Shown piece after piece: positions 1-11,900 of a stretch of 38,788 bases of DNA (position 1 is its first letter; each line of letters starts with the position of its first letter). The notes under the pieces were generated by a model. The model was given only the letters and a program-made list of their open reading frames with translations. It did no database searches and had not been told where the DNA came from. The DNA comes from Pseudoduganella flava (GTDB taxonomy: Bacteria > Pseudomonadota > Gammaproteobacteria > Burkholderiales > Burkholderiaceae_D): positions 1 through 38,788 of the forward strand of contig NZ_VLKW01000021.1 in NCBI RefSeq assembly GCF_007830495.1, in the 5' to 3' direction. The translations under genes and the position numbers were made by a program.

Positions 1-742
1 CGAAATGGAAGTGCGCGAGCTGCTGTCGAAGTACGAGTTCCCTGGCGACGACCTGCCGATCATCAAAGGTTCGGCACGTATGGCCCTGGAAGGCCAGCCG
101 GGCGAGATGGGCGAAGACTGCATCATGCGTCTGGCCGATGCACTGGACACCTACATCCCGACGCCTGAGCGCGCCGTGGACGGCACGTTCCTGATGCCGG
201 TGGAAGACGTGTTCTCGATCTCCGGCCGCGGTACCGTGGTGACCGGTCGTGTCGAGCGCGGCGTGATCAAGGTCGGCGAAGAAATCGAAATCGTCGGCAT
301 CGTCGACACCGTCAAGACGACCTGCACCGGCGTGGAAATGTTCCGCAAGCTGCTGGACCAAGGTCAAGCTGGCGACAACGTCGGCCTGCTGCTGCGTGGT
401 ACGAAGCGCGAAGACGTCCAGCGTGGTCAGGTTCTGGCCAAGCCGGGCTCGATCAAGCCGCACAACCACTTCACCGGCGAGATCTACGTGCTGTCGAAAG
501 ACGAAGGTGGCCGTCACACCCCGTTCTTCAACAACTACCGTCCGCAGTTCTACTTCCGTACGACGGACGTGACCGGCTCGATCGAGCTGCCGGCCGACAA
601 AGAGATGGTGATGCCGGGCGACAACGTGTCGATCACGGTCAAGCTGATCTCCCCGATCGCGATGGAAGAAGGTCTGCGCTTCGCAATCCGCGAAGGTGGC
701 CGTACCGTCGGCGCCGGCGTGGTTGCCAAGATCATCGCCTAA
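1..742 (+). CDS. tuf: Elongation factor Tu, 5'-truncated by the window edge
   Basis: EF-Tu is the GTPase that delivers aminoacyl-tRNA to the ribosome. The reading frame is already open at base 2, and the first visible residues (EMEVRELLSKYEFPGDD) belong to the late part of the GTPase domain, so the start codon lies upstream of the window. About 246 residues remain. They cover the end of domain 1, all of domain 2 (GRGTVVTGRVERG) and domain 3 (the HTPFFNNYRPQFYFRTTDVTG stretch and the C-terminal GRTVGAGVVAKIIA). The stop is TAA at 740–742. Its place just before tRNA-Trp and secE is that of one of the two tuf copies usual in Betaproteobacteria. The G-domain nucleotide-binding motifs cannot be checked because they are outside the window. 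Confidence 0.97.
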   Translation, partial: EMEVRELLSKYEFPGDDLPIIKGSARMALEGQPGEMGEDCIMRLADALDTYIPTPERAVDGTFLMPVEDVFSISGRGTVVTGRVERGVIKVGEEIEIVGIVDTVKTTCTGVEMFRKLLDQGQAGDNVGLLLRGTKREDVQRGQVLAKPGSIKPHNHFTGEIYVLSKDEGGRHTPFFNNYRPQFYFRTTDVTGSIELPADKEMVMPGDNVSITVKLISPIAMEEGLRFAIREGGRTVGAGVVAKIIA

Positions 743-775
743 TAGCGCGACGATCGGAATCCGGCCAAAATAGTT

Positions 776-805
776 CTGGCACCCAACTTGGTTGGGTGCT
801 AGAAT
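776..805 (+). promoter_or_regulatory. Probable sigma-70 promoter of tRNA-Trp/secE/nusG
   Basis: A CTGGCA −35-like hexamer (776–781) is followed after 18 bp by TAGAAT (800–805). The −10 is extended by TG at 797–798. The predicted start would be near 812, about 20 bases before the mature tRNA. The assignment is by eye from consensus. A hairpin (779–799) lies within the spacer. Confidence 0.6.
779..799 (+). terminator. Hairpin after tuf, possible terminator without a T-tract
   Basis: GCACCCAAC (779–787) pairs perfectly with GTTGGGTGC (791–799) around a TTG loop. It stands 37 bases after the tuf stop. It is followed by TAGAATAACG and not by a run of T, so it may slow or process the tuf transcript but is not a classical intrinsic terminator. 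It overlaps the proposed tRNA-Trp promoter. Confidence 0.45.
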
Positions 806-833
806 AACGGGTTCCACGAGTAAAGTTTTACGT

Positions 834-909
834 AGGGGCGTAGCTCAATTGGCAGAGCGTCGGTCTCCAAAACCGAAGGTTGGGGGTTCGATGCCCTCCG
901 CCCCTGCCA
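834..909 (+). tRNA. trnW: tRNA-Trp (anticodon CCA)
   Basis: The 76-nt cloverleaf is complete. The acceptor stem AGGGGCG (834–840) pairs with CGCCCCT (899–905). The anticodon stem TCGGT/ACCGA encloses the loop CTCCAAA with anticodon CCA at 867–869. The T-arm carries GTTCGAT, the discriminator is G906, and the 3' CCA (907–909) is encoded. The position between tuf and secE matches the proteobacterial arrangement in which tRNA-Trp is co-transcribed with secE and nusG. Confidence 0.97.
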
Positions 910-946
910 CCGAATCTGGTGCAGGGCACCGAAAGTAAAAACTGAA

Positions 947-1330
947 ATGTCTAATCAATCCGTGCAAACCGTTGGCACGAGCGGCGATAAGCTGAAGGTC
1001 GTGCTGGCGGTGGTTGCAGCGATTGCAGGCGTAGTCGGGTTCTTCTACCTGGCAGGTCAACCAACCCTGGTGCGGGCAGCCGCGCTTGTGGTTGGTTTGC
1101 TTATTTCCGTCGGCATTGCCTACACCTCCGCCACCGGCCGCGATTTCATCAATTTTGCGAAAGAATCCGTTCGCGAGACGAAGAAAGTCGTGTGGCCCAC
1201 GCGTAAGGAAGCCACGCAGATCACGCTGATCGTGTTCGCCTTCGTCGTCGTGATGGCGCTGTTCCTGTGGGGAACCGACAAGTTGCTCGAATTCCTGTTG
1301 TACGACGTAATCCTGGGTTGGAAAAAATAA
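947..1330 (+). CDS. secE: Preprotein translocase subunit SecE
   Basis: SecE is the small essential clamp subunit of the SecYEG protein-export channel in the inner membrane. The 127-residue product has the same length as the E. coli protein and three hydrophobic segments, at roughly residues 15–36, 43–62 and 92–120. The conserved amphipathic stretch before the last helix is visible as FAKESVRETKKVVWPTRKEA, the family signature. The start is ATG 947, 37 bases after the tRNA 3' end. The stop TAA (1328–1330) shares its last base with the nusG start (TAATG), so translation of the two genes is probably coupled. The gene is probably expressed from the tRNA-Trp promoter. Confidence 0.97.
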   Translation: MSNQSVQTVGTSGDKLKVVLAVVAAIAGVVGFFYLAGQPTLVRAAALVVGLLISVGIAYTSATGRDFINFAKESVRETKKVVWPTRKEATQITLIVFAFVVVMALFLWGTDKLLEFLLYDVILGWKK

Positions 1331-1950
1331 TGGGCGATAACGTGCAAGACAATGCGAACGCTCCCGCGCCGGAAGCAGCAGCGGGTGAAGCCGCCGCACC
1401 GGTCAGCGTTCCAGTCAGCAATAAGCGCTGGTACGTCGTGCATGCTTATTCCGGTATGGAAAAAAGCGTGCAGCGCGCCCTGATGGAGCGCGTCGAACGC
1501 GCCGGCATGCAAGATCAGTTTGGCCAGATCCTCGTTCCGACCGAAGAGGTCGTTGAAGTGAAGAATGGCCAGAAATCCGTCACCGAGCGCCGTTTCTTCC
1601 CGGGCTATGTGCTGGTGGAAATGGAAATGACGGACGAGACCTGGCACCTGGTGAAAAACACCGCCAAGGTCACCGGCTTCATCGGCGGCAAGTCGAACAA
1701 GCCGACGCCGATTCCGGCCCGCGAGATCGAAAAGATCATGACGCAGATGCAGGAAGGCGTCGAGAAGCCGCGGCCGAAAGTGCTGTACGAAGTGGGCGAG
1801 CAAGTCCGCATCAAGGATGGCCCGTTCACCGACTTCAACGGCAACGTCGAAGAAGTCAACTACGAGAAGTCCAAAGTGCGCGTCTCCGTCACGATCTTCG
1901 GCCGCGCCACTCCCGTCGAACTCGAATTCGGTCAGGTCGAAAAGGTCTGA
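1330..1950 (+). CDS. nusG: Transcription termination/antitermination factor NusG
   Basis: NusG binds the RNA polymerase clamp and links it to Rho or the ribosome. The 206-residue product starts MGDNVQDNANAP. The NGN domain begins at KRWYVVHAYSGMEKSVQRAL (about residue 34), and the C-terminal KOW domain carries GEQVRIKDGPFTDFNGNVEEV. I chose ATG 1330 because it overlaps the secE stop by one base and the sequence upstream in this frame is only secE read in another frame. An Ala/Pro-rich N-terminal tail of about 30 residues precedes the NGN domain and is longer than in E. coli NusG. The neighbours secE and rplK are the usual ones. Confidence 0.97.
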   Translation: MGDNVQDNANAPAPEAAAGEAAAPVSVPVSNKRWYVVHAYSGMEKSVQRALMERVERAGMQDQFGQILVPTEEVVEVKNGQKSVTERRFFPGYVLVEMEMTDETWHLVKNTAKVTGFIGGKSNKPTPIPAREIEKIMTQMQEGVEKPRPKVLYEVGEQVRIKDGPFTDFNGNVEEVNYEKSKVRVSVTIFGRATPVELEFGQVEKV

Positions 1951-1992
1951 TCACCCCAAAACGCCTAACGGAGCGTTCAATCCGTACGAGGA

Positions 1993-2018
1993 GCCCTGCC
2001 ATGTTGTACCGGCGGGGC
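1993..2018 (+). promoter_or_regulatory. Hairpin in the rplK leader, possible L1 autoregulatory site
   Basis: GCCCTGCC (1993–2000) can pair with GGCGGGGC (2011–2018), with one G–U pair, in the 102-base nusG–rplK spacer. A second small inverted repeat, AACGC/GCGTT (1960–1977), lies upstream. In many bacteria protein L1 represses its own operon by binding an rRNA-like structure before rplK. I infer a possible match from position only and have not matched the L1 consensus. Confidence 0.3.
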
Positions 2019-2052
2019 GCTACCACTCAAATCCAACGATAGGACAGCCATC

Positions 2053-2484
2053 ATGGCAAAGAAAATCATTGGCTTTATCAAGCTGCAAGTACCGGCTGGT
2101 AAGGCAAACCCGTCTCCTCCGATCGGCCCGGCTCTGGGTCAACGCGGCCTGAACATCATGGAATTCTGCAAGGCGTTCAACGCGCAGACCCAAGGTATGG
2201 AACCTGGCATGCCGATCCCGGTGGTGATCACCGCCTTCGCGGACAAGTCGTTCACCTTCGTGATGAAGACCCCGCCGGCAACCTTCCTGATCAAGAAGCA
2301 CTCGGGCGTGCAAAAAGGCTCCGCGAAGCCGCACACCGACAAGGTCGGCACGCTGACCCGCGCTCAAGCGGAAGAGATCGCTAAACTGAAGACCCCGGAC
2401 CTGACCGCCGCCGATCTGGATGCCGCTGTGCGCACCATCGCCGGTTCCGCTCGTTCCATGGGCATCACCGTTGAGGGCTTCTAA
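2053..2484 (+). CDS. rplK: 50S ribosomal protein L11
   Basis: L11 binds 23S rRNA in the GTPase-associated centre and is needed for the stringent response. The 143-residue product has the normal family length. It opens with MAKKIIGFIKLQVPAGKANPSPPIGPALGQ (the proline-rich segment is typical), carries the N-terminal PSPPIGPALGQRGLNIMEF motif, and ends with the rRNA-binding domain GSARSMGITVEGF. An AGGA ribosome-binding site stands about 9 bases before ATG 2053. The stop (2482–2484) is 2 bases before rplA, so the pair is an operon and probably translationally coupled. Confidence 0.98.
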   Translation: MAKKIIGFIKLQVPAGKANPSPPIGPALGQRGLNIMEFCKAFNAQTQGMEPGMPIPVVITAFADKSFTFVMKTPPATFLIKKHSGVQKGSAKPHTDKVGTLTRAQAEEIAKLKTPDLTAADLDAAVRTIAGSARSMGITVEGF

Positions 2485-2486
2485 TC

Positions 2487-3182
2487 ATGGCAAAACTGTC
2501 CAAACGCGCACAAGCCATCAAGGCTAAAGTAGACCGCACGAAAGTGTACCCGTTCGACAACGCTGTCGCACTGATCAAGGAACTGGCAACGGCCAAGTTC
2601 AACGAGTCGATCGACGTGTCCGTCCAGCTGGGCGTGGACCCGAAGAAGTCCGACCAGGTGGTGCGTGGTTCCGTCGTGCTGCCGGCTGGTACCGGCAAGA
2701 CCGTTCGCGTGGCCGTGTTCGCTTCCGGCGAAAAAGCCGAAGCCGCTAAAGCCGCTGGCGCCGACGTCGTCGGTATGGAAGACCTGGCTGAGCGCGTCAA
2801 AGCTGGCGACATGCCGTTCGACATCGTGATCGCTTCGCCGGACACGATGCGTATCGTCGGTACGCTGGGTCAGATCCTGGGCCCGCGCGGCCTGATGCCG
2901 AACCCGAAAGTCGGTACCGTGACCCCGGACGTGGCTGGCGCCGTCAAGAACGCCAAAGCTGGTCAGGTGCAGTACCGTACCGACAAGGCCGGTATCATCC
3001 ACGCGACCATCGGCCGCAAGTCGTTCAGCGACGCCGATCTGAAGACCAACCTGGTCGCTCTGATCGAAGCCCTGAACAAGGCCAAGCCGGCCTCGTCGAA
3101 AGGCGTGTACCTGCGTAAAGTGTCGATCTCGTCGACGATGGGCGCAGGCGTCCGTGTCGACCACGGCACGCTGGCAGCCTAA
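2487..3182 (+). CDS. rplA: 50S ribosomal protein L1
   Basis: L1 forms the mobile L1 stalk that helps release deacylated tRNA from the E site, and in many bacteria it represses the L11 operon. The 231-residue product is of normal length. Recognisable parts are the N-terminal MAKLSKRAQAIKAKVDR, the central LGQILGPRGLMPNPKVGTVT signature and the C-terminal KGVYLRKVSISSTMGAGVRVD. ATG 2487 follows the rplK stop by 2 bases, with the ribosome-binding site (GAGGG) inside the rplK end. The stop is TAA at 3180–3182, followed by the long rplJ leader. Confidence 0.98.
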   Translation: MAKLSKRAQAIKAKVDRTKVYPFDNAVALIKELATAKFNESIDVSVQLGVDPKKSDQVVRGSVVLPAGTGKTVRVAVFASGEKAEAAKAAGADVVGMEDLAERVKAGDMPFDIVIASPDTMRIVGTLGQILGPRGLMPNPKVGTVTPDVAGAVKNAKAGQVQYRTDKAGIIHATIGRKSFSDADLKTNLVALIEALNKAKPASSKGVYLRKVSISSTMGAGVRVDHGTLAA

Positions 3183-3201
3183 GCATCAAATTGAAGTCCT
3201 T

Positions 3202-3423
3202 GGGCCGCATGGCCCGGGGCGCATCTTTGGGCTGTCGCCTCGGAAGGGGCGGCAGGCCTTCAAAGACCGTTGGGCTGGAAGCAGCAGTCGGGCTTCCGGT
3301 TAATAGCAGCGATGCTCCCAACGCAGATGGTGTACCCGAACAAGTTTTGCAGTCCATTGGACTCCTAACCTCGGACGCCGTTGTTCGAAACCGATGCGGG
3401 AATTTTCTCGCATCTCTTAAGGA
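3202..3423 (+). promoter_or_regulatory. Structured rplJ leader (L10 leader type)
   Basis: The 249-base rplA–rplJ spacer is rich in local pairings. Examples are GGGCC/GGCCC (3202–3215), AGTCC/GGACT (3351–3363), and a 9-bp stem with one G–U pair joining 3393–3401 to 3406–3414, just before the ribosome-binding site at 3418–3423. In bacteria the L10–L7/L12 complex represses this operon by binding an RNA leader at this place. The assignment rests on position and visible pairing. I did not verify the Rfam L10-leader consensus. Confidence 0.6.
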
Positions 3424-3431
3424 GATTGACC

Positions 3432-3962
3432 GTGGGTCTCAATCTGAATGACAAAAAGGCCGTTGTCGCCGAAGTTTCCGCAAAAGTAGCAACTGCGCAA
3501 ACGATCGTCGTGGCTGAGTACCGTGGCATCCAGGTTGCTCACTTGACGAAACTCCGTGCAACCGCGCGTGCCCAGGGCGTGTACCTGCGTGTTCTGAAGA
3601 ACACGCTGGCTCGTCGCTCTGTCGAAGGCACGCAGTTCGCCAACCTGGCCGATGCAATGACCGGTCCGCTGATCTACTCGATCTCGGATGACGCCGTGGC
3701 AGCAGCGAAAGTCATCAACGACTTCGCCAAAACCAACGACAAGCTGGTCGTCAAGGCAGGTAACTATGCAGGCAAGCAGCTCGACGTGGCTGGCGTGACT
3801 GCACTGGCGAGCATCCCGAGCCGTGAAGTCCTCATCTCGCAGCTGTTGGGCGTCATGCTGGCTCCGGTTTCCGGCTTTGCACGTGGCCTGGCTGCCCTGG
3901 CAGCCAAGAAGAGCGAAGGTTCCGACGCTGCTCCGGCAGCCGAAGAAACCGCTGCAGCCTAA
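3432..3962 (+). CDS. rplJ: 50S ribosomal protein L10
   Basis: L10 anchors the L7/L12 dimers to the large subunit and autoregulates the operon. I chose GTG 3432 because an AAGGAG site (3418–3423) lies 8 bases upstream and the product then begins MGLNLNDKKAVVAEVSAKVA, as in other Proteobacteria. An upstream in-frame ATG at 3381 lacks a good ribosome-binding site and would add residues unlike L10. The product has 176 residues. The rRNA-binding N-terminal domain includes VVAEYRGIQVAHLTKLR, and the C-terminal helix that binds L7/L12 is followed by an Ala-rich tail (SDAAPAAEETAAA). Confidence 0.97.
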   Translation: MGLNLNDKKAVVAEVSAKVATAQTIVVAEYRGIQVAHLTKLRATARAQGVYLRVLKNTLARRSVEGTQFANLADAMTGPLIYSISDDAVAAAKVINDFAKTNDKLVVKAGNYAGKQLDVAGVTALASIPSREVLISQLLGVMLAPVSGFARGLAALAAKKSEGSDAAPAAEETAAA

Positions 3963-4023
3963 GCGCCGCACGTTCTCGTCAAGTAATCAATCTGTAAGCA
4001 TACAAATCAATTAGGAGTTTCAA

Positions 4024-4401
4024 ATGGCAATTAGCAAAGACGATATCCTGAACGCAGTGTCCGAAATGTCCGTGATGGACCTGAACGACCTGGTCAAGGC
4101 CTTCGAAGAGAAGTTCGGCGTGTCGGCAGCTGCAATGGCAGCACCGGCAGCTGGTGGTGCCGCTGCCGGCGCCGCTGCTGCTGAAGAGCAGACCGAATTC
4201 AACCTGGTTCTGTCCGAAGTCGGCGCGAACAAGGTCGGCGTCATCAAGGCCGTGCGTGAAATCACCGGTCTGGGCCTGAAAGAAGCCAAAGACCTGGTCG
4301 ACGGCGCACCGAAGACCGTGAAGGAAGCCCTGTCGAAAGCTGACGCTGAAGCCGGCAAGAAGAAGCTGGAAGAAGCTGGCGCCAAGGCCGACCTGAAGTA
4401 A
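4024..4401 (+). CDS. rplL: 50S ribosomal protein L7/L12
   Basis: L7/L12 is the multicopy acidic stalk protein that recruits translation GTPases. The 125-residue product has the N-terminal dimerisation domain (DDILNAVSEMSVMDLNDLVKAFEEKFGV), an Ala/Gly-rich hinge near residues 38–56, and the C-terminal domain with FNLVLSEVGANKVGVIKAVRE and GLGLKEAKDLVDGAPK. A TAGGAG ribosome-binding site precedes ATG 4024 by 7 bases. The gene is 61 bases after rplJ and is followed by the attenuator hairpin before rpoB. That hairpin fits the need for far more L7/L12 than RNA polymerase. Confidence 0.98.
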   Translation: MAISKDDILNAVSEMSVMDLNDLVKAFEEKFGVSAAAMAAPAAGGAAAGAAAAEEQTEFNLVLSEVGANKVGVIKAVREITGLGLKEAKDLVDGAPKTVKEALSKADAEAGKKKLEEAGAKADLK

Positions 4402-4436
4402 TTAGTATTATTGGCGTAAGCAGCATCTAACGCCTG

Positions 4437-4490
4437 AGCCAAAGCCTAGAACCTGCCTCTGCAAAGGGGGAGGTTCGGCTTTGGCTTCTT
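4437..4490 (+). terminator. rplL–rpoB attenuator/terminator hairpin
   Basis: AGCCAAAGCC (4437–4446) pairs perfectly with GGCTTTGGCT (4477–4486). Inside it GAACC (4449–4453) pairs with GGTTC (4472–4476), with further pairing of CCTC to GGGG/AGG above that. A short T-rich stretch, TCTTTGT, follows. In E. coli a partial terminator in this same spacer reduces rpoBC transcription relative to the ribosomal genes. The stem here is long and strong, while the T-tract is weak, which fits partial termination. Confidence 0.8.
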
Positions 4491-4581
4491 TGTCGTCTCT
4501 GTCGTATTTTCGTAGTACCGTTGTTTTGCAGTACCCGCAGCACCTTTTCGATGTCCCCGACACGATGGTGGTAGTGCCTTG

Positions 4582-4637
4582 AGGTTTCGCCTGAATCTGG
4601 CGTGCTTCGGCTAACGCAAGCATACAAGCCGAAACCT
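4582..4637 (+). promoter_or_regulatory. Structured rpoB leader, possible three-way junction
   Basis: A closing stem AGGTTT(CG)/(CG)AAACCT joins 4582–4589 to 4630–4637. Inside it two further hairpins can form: CGCC/GGCG (4588–4591 with 4599–4602) and TGCTT/AAGCA (4603–4607 with 4618–4622). The element ends 28 bases before the rpoB ribosome-binding site. It may be a processing site or a translational control element. I recognise no named RNA family. Confidence 0.4.
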
Positions 4638-4674
4638 GAATTTTCTACCCTTTCCTGTCACTCACGGAGTGTCC

Positions 4675-8784
<4,110 letters not shown>

Positions 8785-8804
8785 TAAAACCAACGGCAGA
8801 TGCA

Positions 8805-8831
8805 GGGGTCAGACCCGCCGGGTCTGACCCC
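8805..8831. repeat. Palindromic GGGTCAGACCC intergenic repeat, full copy
   Basis: GGGGTCAGACCC (8805–8816) and GGGTCTGACCCC (8820–8831) form a perfect 12-bp inverted repeat around a GCC loop, flanked by CAG on the left and AG on the right. Each arm is itself a near palindrome (GGGTC-A-GACCC). A half copy of the same sequence stands at 38433–38450, next to an IS element. This suggests a dispersed REP-like repeat and not an rpoBC-specific element. Confidence 0.8.
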
Positions 8832-8864
8832 AGGTTTCCGCCTCTGGTTTTAACGCCTGCACGA

Positions 8865-8887
8865 CCCGCTGCAGTGAAAGCAGCGGG
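8865..8887 (+). promoter_or_regulatory. Hairpin in the rpoB–rpoC spacer
   Basis: CCCGCTGC (8865–8872) pairs perfectly with GCAGCGGG (8880–8887) around AGTGAAA. It is followed by A residues and not T, so it is not a forward intrinsic terminator. It may be an RNA-processing or stability element between the two subunit genes. Confidence 0.45.
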
Positions 8888-8903
8888 AAAAACTGAAGAA
8901 TTC

Positions 8904-8920
8904 ATCACTACTGGAGTGAT
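8904..8920 (+). promoter_or_regulatory. Small hairpin covering the rpoC ribosome-binding site
   Basis: ATCACT (8904–8909) can pair with AGTGAT (8915–8920). The rpoC ribosome-binding site GGAG (8913–8916) lies partly in the loop and partly in the 3' arm, 6 bases before ATG 8923. The pairing could lower rpoC initiation unless ribosomes coming from rpoB open it. The stem is short and the effect is an inference. Confidence 0.35.
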
Positions 8921-8922
8921 AC

Positions 8923-11900
8923 ATGAAAGCCCTGCTCGATCTATTCAAGCAAGTACAGCAAAACGAGACCTTCGACGCGATCAAGATCGGTCTCGCTTCG
9001 CCTGAGAAAATCCGTTCGTGGTCCTACGGCGAAGTCAAGAAGCCGGAAACCATCAACTACCGTACCTTCAAGCCGGAACGCGACGGCCTGTTCTGCGCCA
9101 AGATCTTTGGCCCGATCAAGGACTACGAGTGCCTGTGCGGCAAGTACAAGCGCCTGAAGCACCGCGGCGTGATCTGCGAGAAGTGCGGCGTCGAAGTCAC
9201 GCTGGCGAAGGTGCGCCGTGAGCGCATGGGCCATATCGAGCTGGCCTCGCCCGTCGCCCACATCTGGTTCCTGAAGTCGCTGCCGTCGCGCCTGGGCATG
9301 GTCCTGGACATGACGCTGCGCGACATCGAACGCGTGCTGTACTTCGAAGCATACGTCGTGACCGATCCGGGCATGACGCCGCTGAAGAAGTGCCAGATCA
9401 TGTCGGAAGACGATTACGCCGCCAAGTACGAAGAGTACGGCGACGACTTCACCGCCTACATGGGTGCCGAGGGTATCCGTGAACTGCTGCGCTCGATCGA
9501 CATCCACCGCGATGCCGAAACGCTGCGCGTGGAGCTGAAGGAATCGAAGTCCGAAGCGAAGATCAAGAAATACGCCAAGCGCCTGAAAGTGCTCGAGGCG
9601 TTCCAGCGTTCGGGCATCAAGCCCGAGTGGATGATCATGGAAGTGCTGCCGGTGCTGCCGCCGGAACTGCGCCCGCTGGTCCCGCTGGATGGCGGCCGTT
9701 TCGCGACGTCCGACCTGAACGACCTGTATCGCCGCGTCATCAACCGTAACAACCGTCTGAAGCGCCTGATGGAACTGCGCGCTCCGGAAATCATTACGCG
9801 TAACGAAAAGCGCATGCTGCAGGAAGCAGTGGACTCGCTGCTGGACAACGGCCGTCGCGGCAAGGCGATGACCGGCGCCAACAAGCGTCCGCTGAAGTCG
9901 CTGGCTGAAATGATCAAGGGTAAGGGCGGCCGCTTCCGTCAAAACCTGCTGGGTAAACGCGTCGACTACTCGGGCCGTTCGGTCATCGTGGTGGGCCCGC
10001 AGCTGAAGCTGCACCAGTGCGGTCTGCCGAAGCTGATGGCCCTCGAGCTGTTCAAGCCGTTCATCTTCAACAAGCTGGAACTGATGGGTCTCGCAACGAC
10101 CATCAAGGCCGCGAAGAAGCTCGTCGAACAACAAGAGCCGGTGGTCTGGGACATCCTGGAAGAAGTCATCAAGGAACACCCGGTCATGCTGAACCGTGCG
10201 CCGACGCTGCACCGTCTGGGTATCCAGGCGTTCGAGCCGGTGCTGATCGAAGGTAAGGCAATCCAGCTGCACCCGCTGGTCTGCGCGGCGTTCAACGCCG
10301 ACTTCGACGGTGACCAGATGGCAGTCCACGTCCCGCTGTCGATCGAAGCACAGATGGAAGCGCGTACGCTGATGCTGGCGTCGAACAACATCCTGTTCCC
10401 GTCGAACGGCGAGCCGTCGATCGTGCCGTCCCTGGATATCGTGCTGGGTCTGTACTACGCGACCCGCGAAGCGATCAACGCCAAGGGCGAAGGCATGCTG
10501 TTCCCGGACGTGTCGGAAGTGATCCGCGCGTACGACAACAAGGAAGTCGAACTGGCCACCCGCATCACGGTGCGTATCGTCGAGAATCCGAAGGATCCGG
10601 CGACGGGCGAGTTCGTCCGTACGCTGACCCGTTACGAAACGACGGTCGGCCGCGCGATCCTGTCCGAGATCCTGCCGAAAGGCCTGCCGTTCAGCGTGCT
10701 GAACCGTCCGCTGAAGAAGAAGGAAATCAGCAAGCTGATCAACACGTCGTTCCGCAAGTGCGGCCTGCGCGCCACCGTGGTGTTCGCCGACCAGCTGATG
10801 CAGTCGGGCTTCCGCCTGGCAACGCGTGCCGGTATCTCGATCTGCGTGGACGACATGCTGGTGCCTGACGTGAAGAAGTCGCTGATCGCCACCGCCGAGT
10901 CGGAAGTGAAGCAGATCGAACAGCAGTACGCTTCCGGTCTCGTGACCGCGGGCGAGCGCTACAACAAGGTCGTCGACATCTGGGGCAAGACCTCCGATGA
11001 AGTCGGCAAGGCGATGATGGACCAGCTGAAGGTCGAGGACGTCGTCAAGCGCGACGGTACCAAGTCGACGCAGGAATCGTTCAACGCGATTTACATGATG
11101 GCCGACTCGGGCGCGCGGGGTTCCGCAGCCCAGATCCGTCAGCTGGCCGGTATGCGCGGCCTGATGGCGAAGCCGGACGGCTCCATTATCGAAACGCCGA
11201 TTACCGCGAACTTCCGCGAAGGCCTGAACGTTCTGCAGTACTTCATCTCGACCCACGGCGCCCGTAAGGGTCTGGCCGATACGGCACTGAAGACGGCAAA
11301 CTCGGGTTACCTGACGCGTCGTCTGGTCGACGTGACGCAGGATCTGGTCGTGACGGAAGACGATTGCGGCACCTCCAACGGCACGCTGATGAAGGCGATG
11401 GTCGAAGGCGGTGAAGTCATCGAGGCACTGCGCGACCGTATCCTGGGCCGCGTGGCGAACAACGACGTGGTCAATCCTGAGACCCAGGAAACCGTGTACG
11501 AAGCCGGCACGCTGCTGGACGAGGACATGGTCGAAGAGATCGAACGCATGGGCATCGACGAAGTCAAGGTCCGCACGCCGCTGACCTGCGACACGCGCTA
11601 CGGCCTGTGCGCGAAGTGCTACGGCCGCGACCTGGGCCGCGGCATGCTGGTCAACACCGGCGAAGCGGTCGGCGTTGTGGCGGCACAGTCGATCGGCGAA
11701 CCGGGTACCCAGCTGACGATGCGTACGTTCCACATCGGTGGTGCGGCATCGCGTGCGGCTGTCGCTTCGTCCGTCGAAGCCAAGTCGAACGGTACCGTGC
11801 GCTTCACGGCCACGATGCGTTACGTCACGAACGGCAAGGGCGCGCAGATCGTCATTTCCCGCTCCGGCGAAGTGCTGATCACGGACGACCATGGCCGTGA

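Noticed and set aside
3191..3451. An 86-codon open frame in the rplJ leader
   Set aside because: It lies in a region expected to be an RNA leader, overlaps the rplJ start, lacks a ribosome-binding site and has no protein-like pattern.
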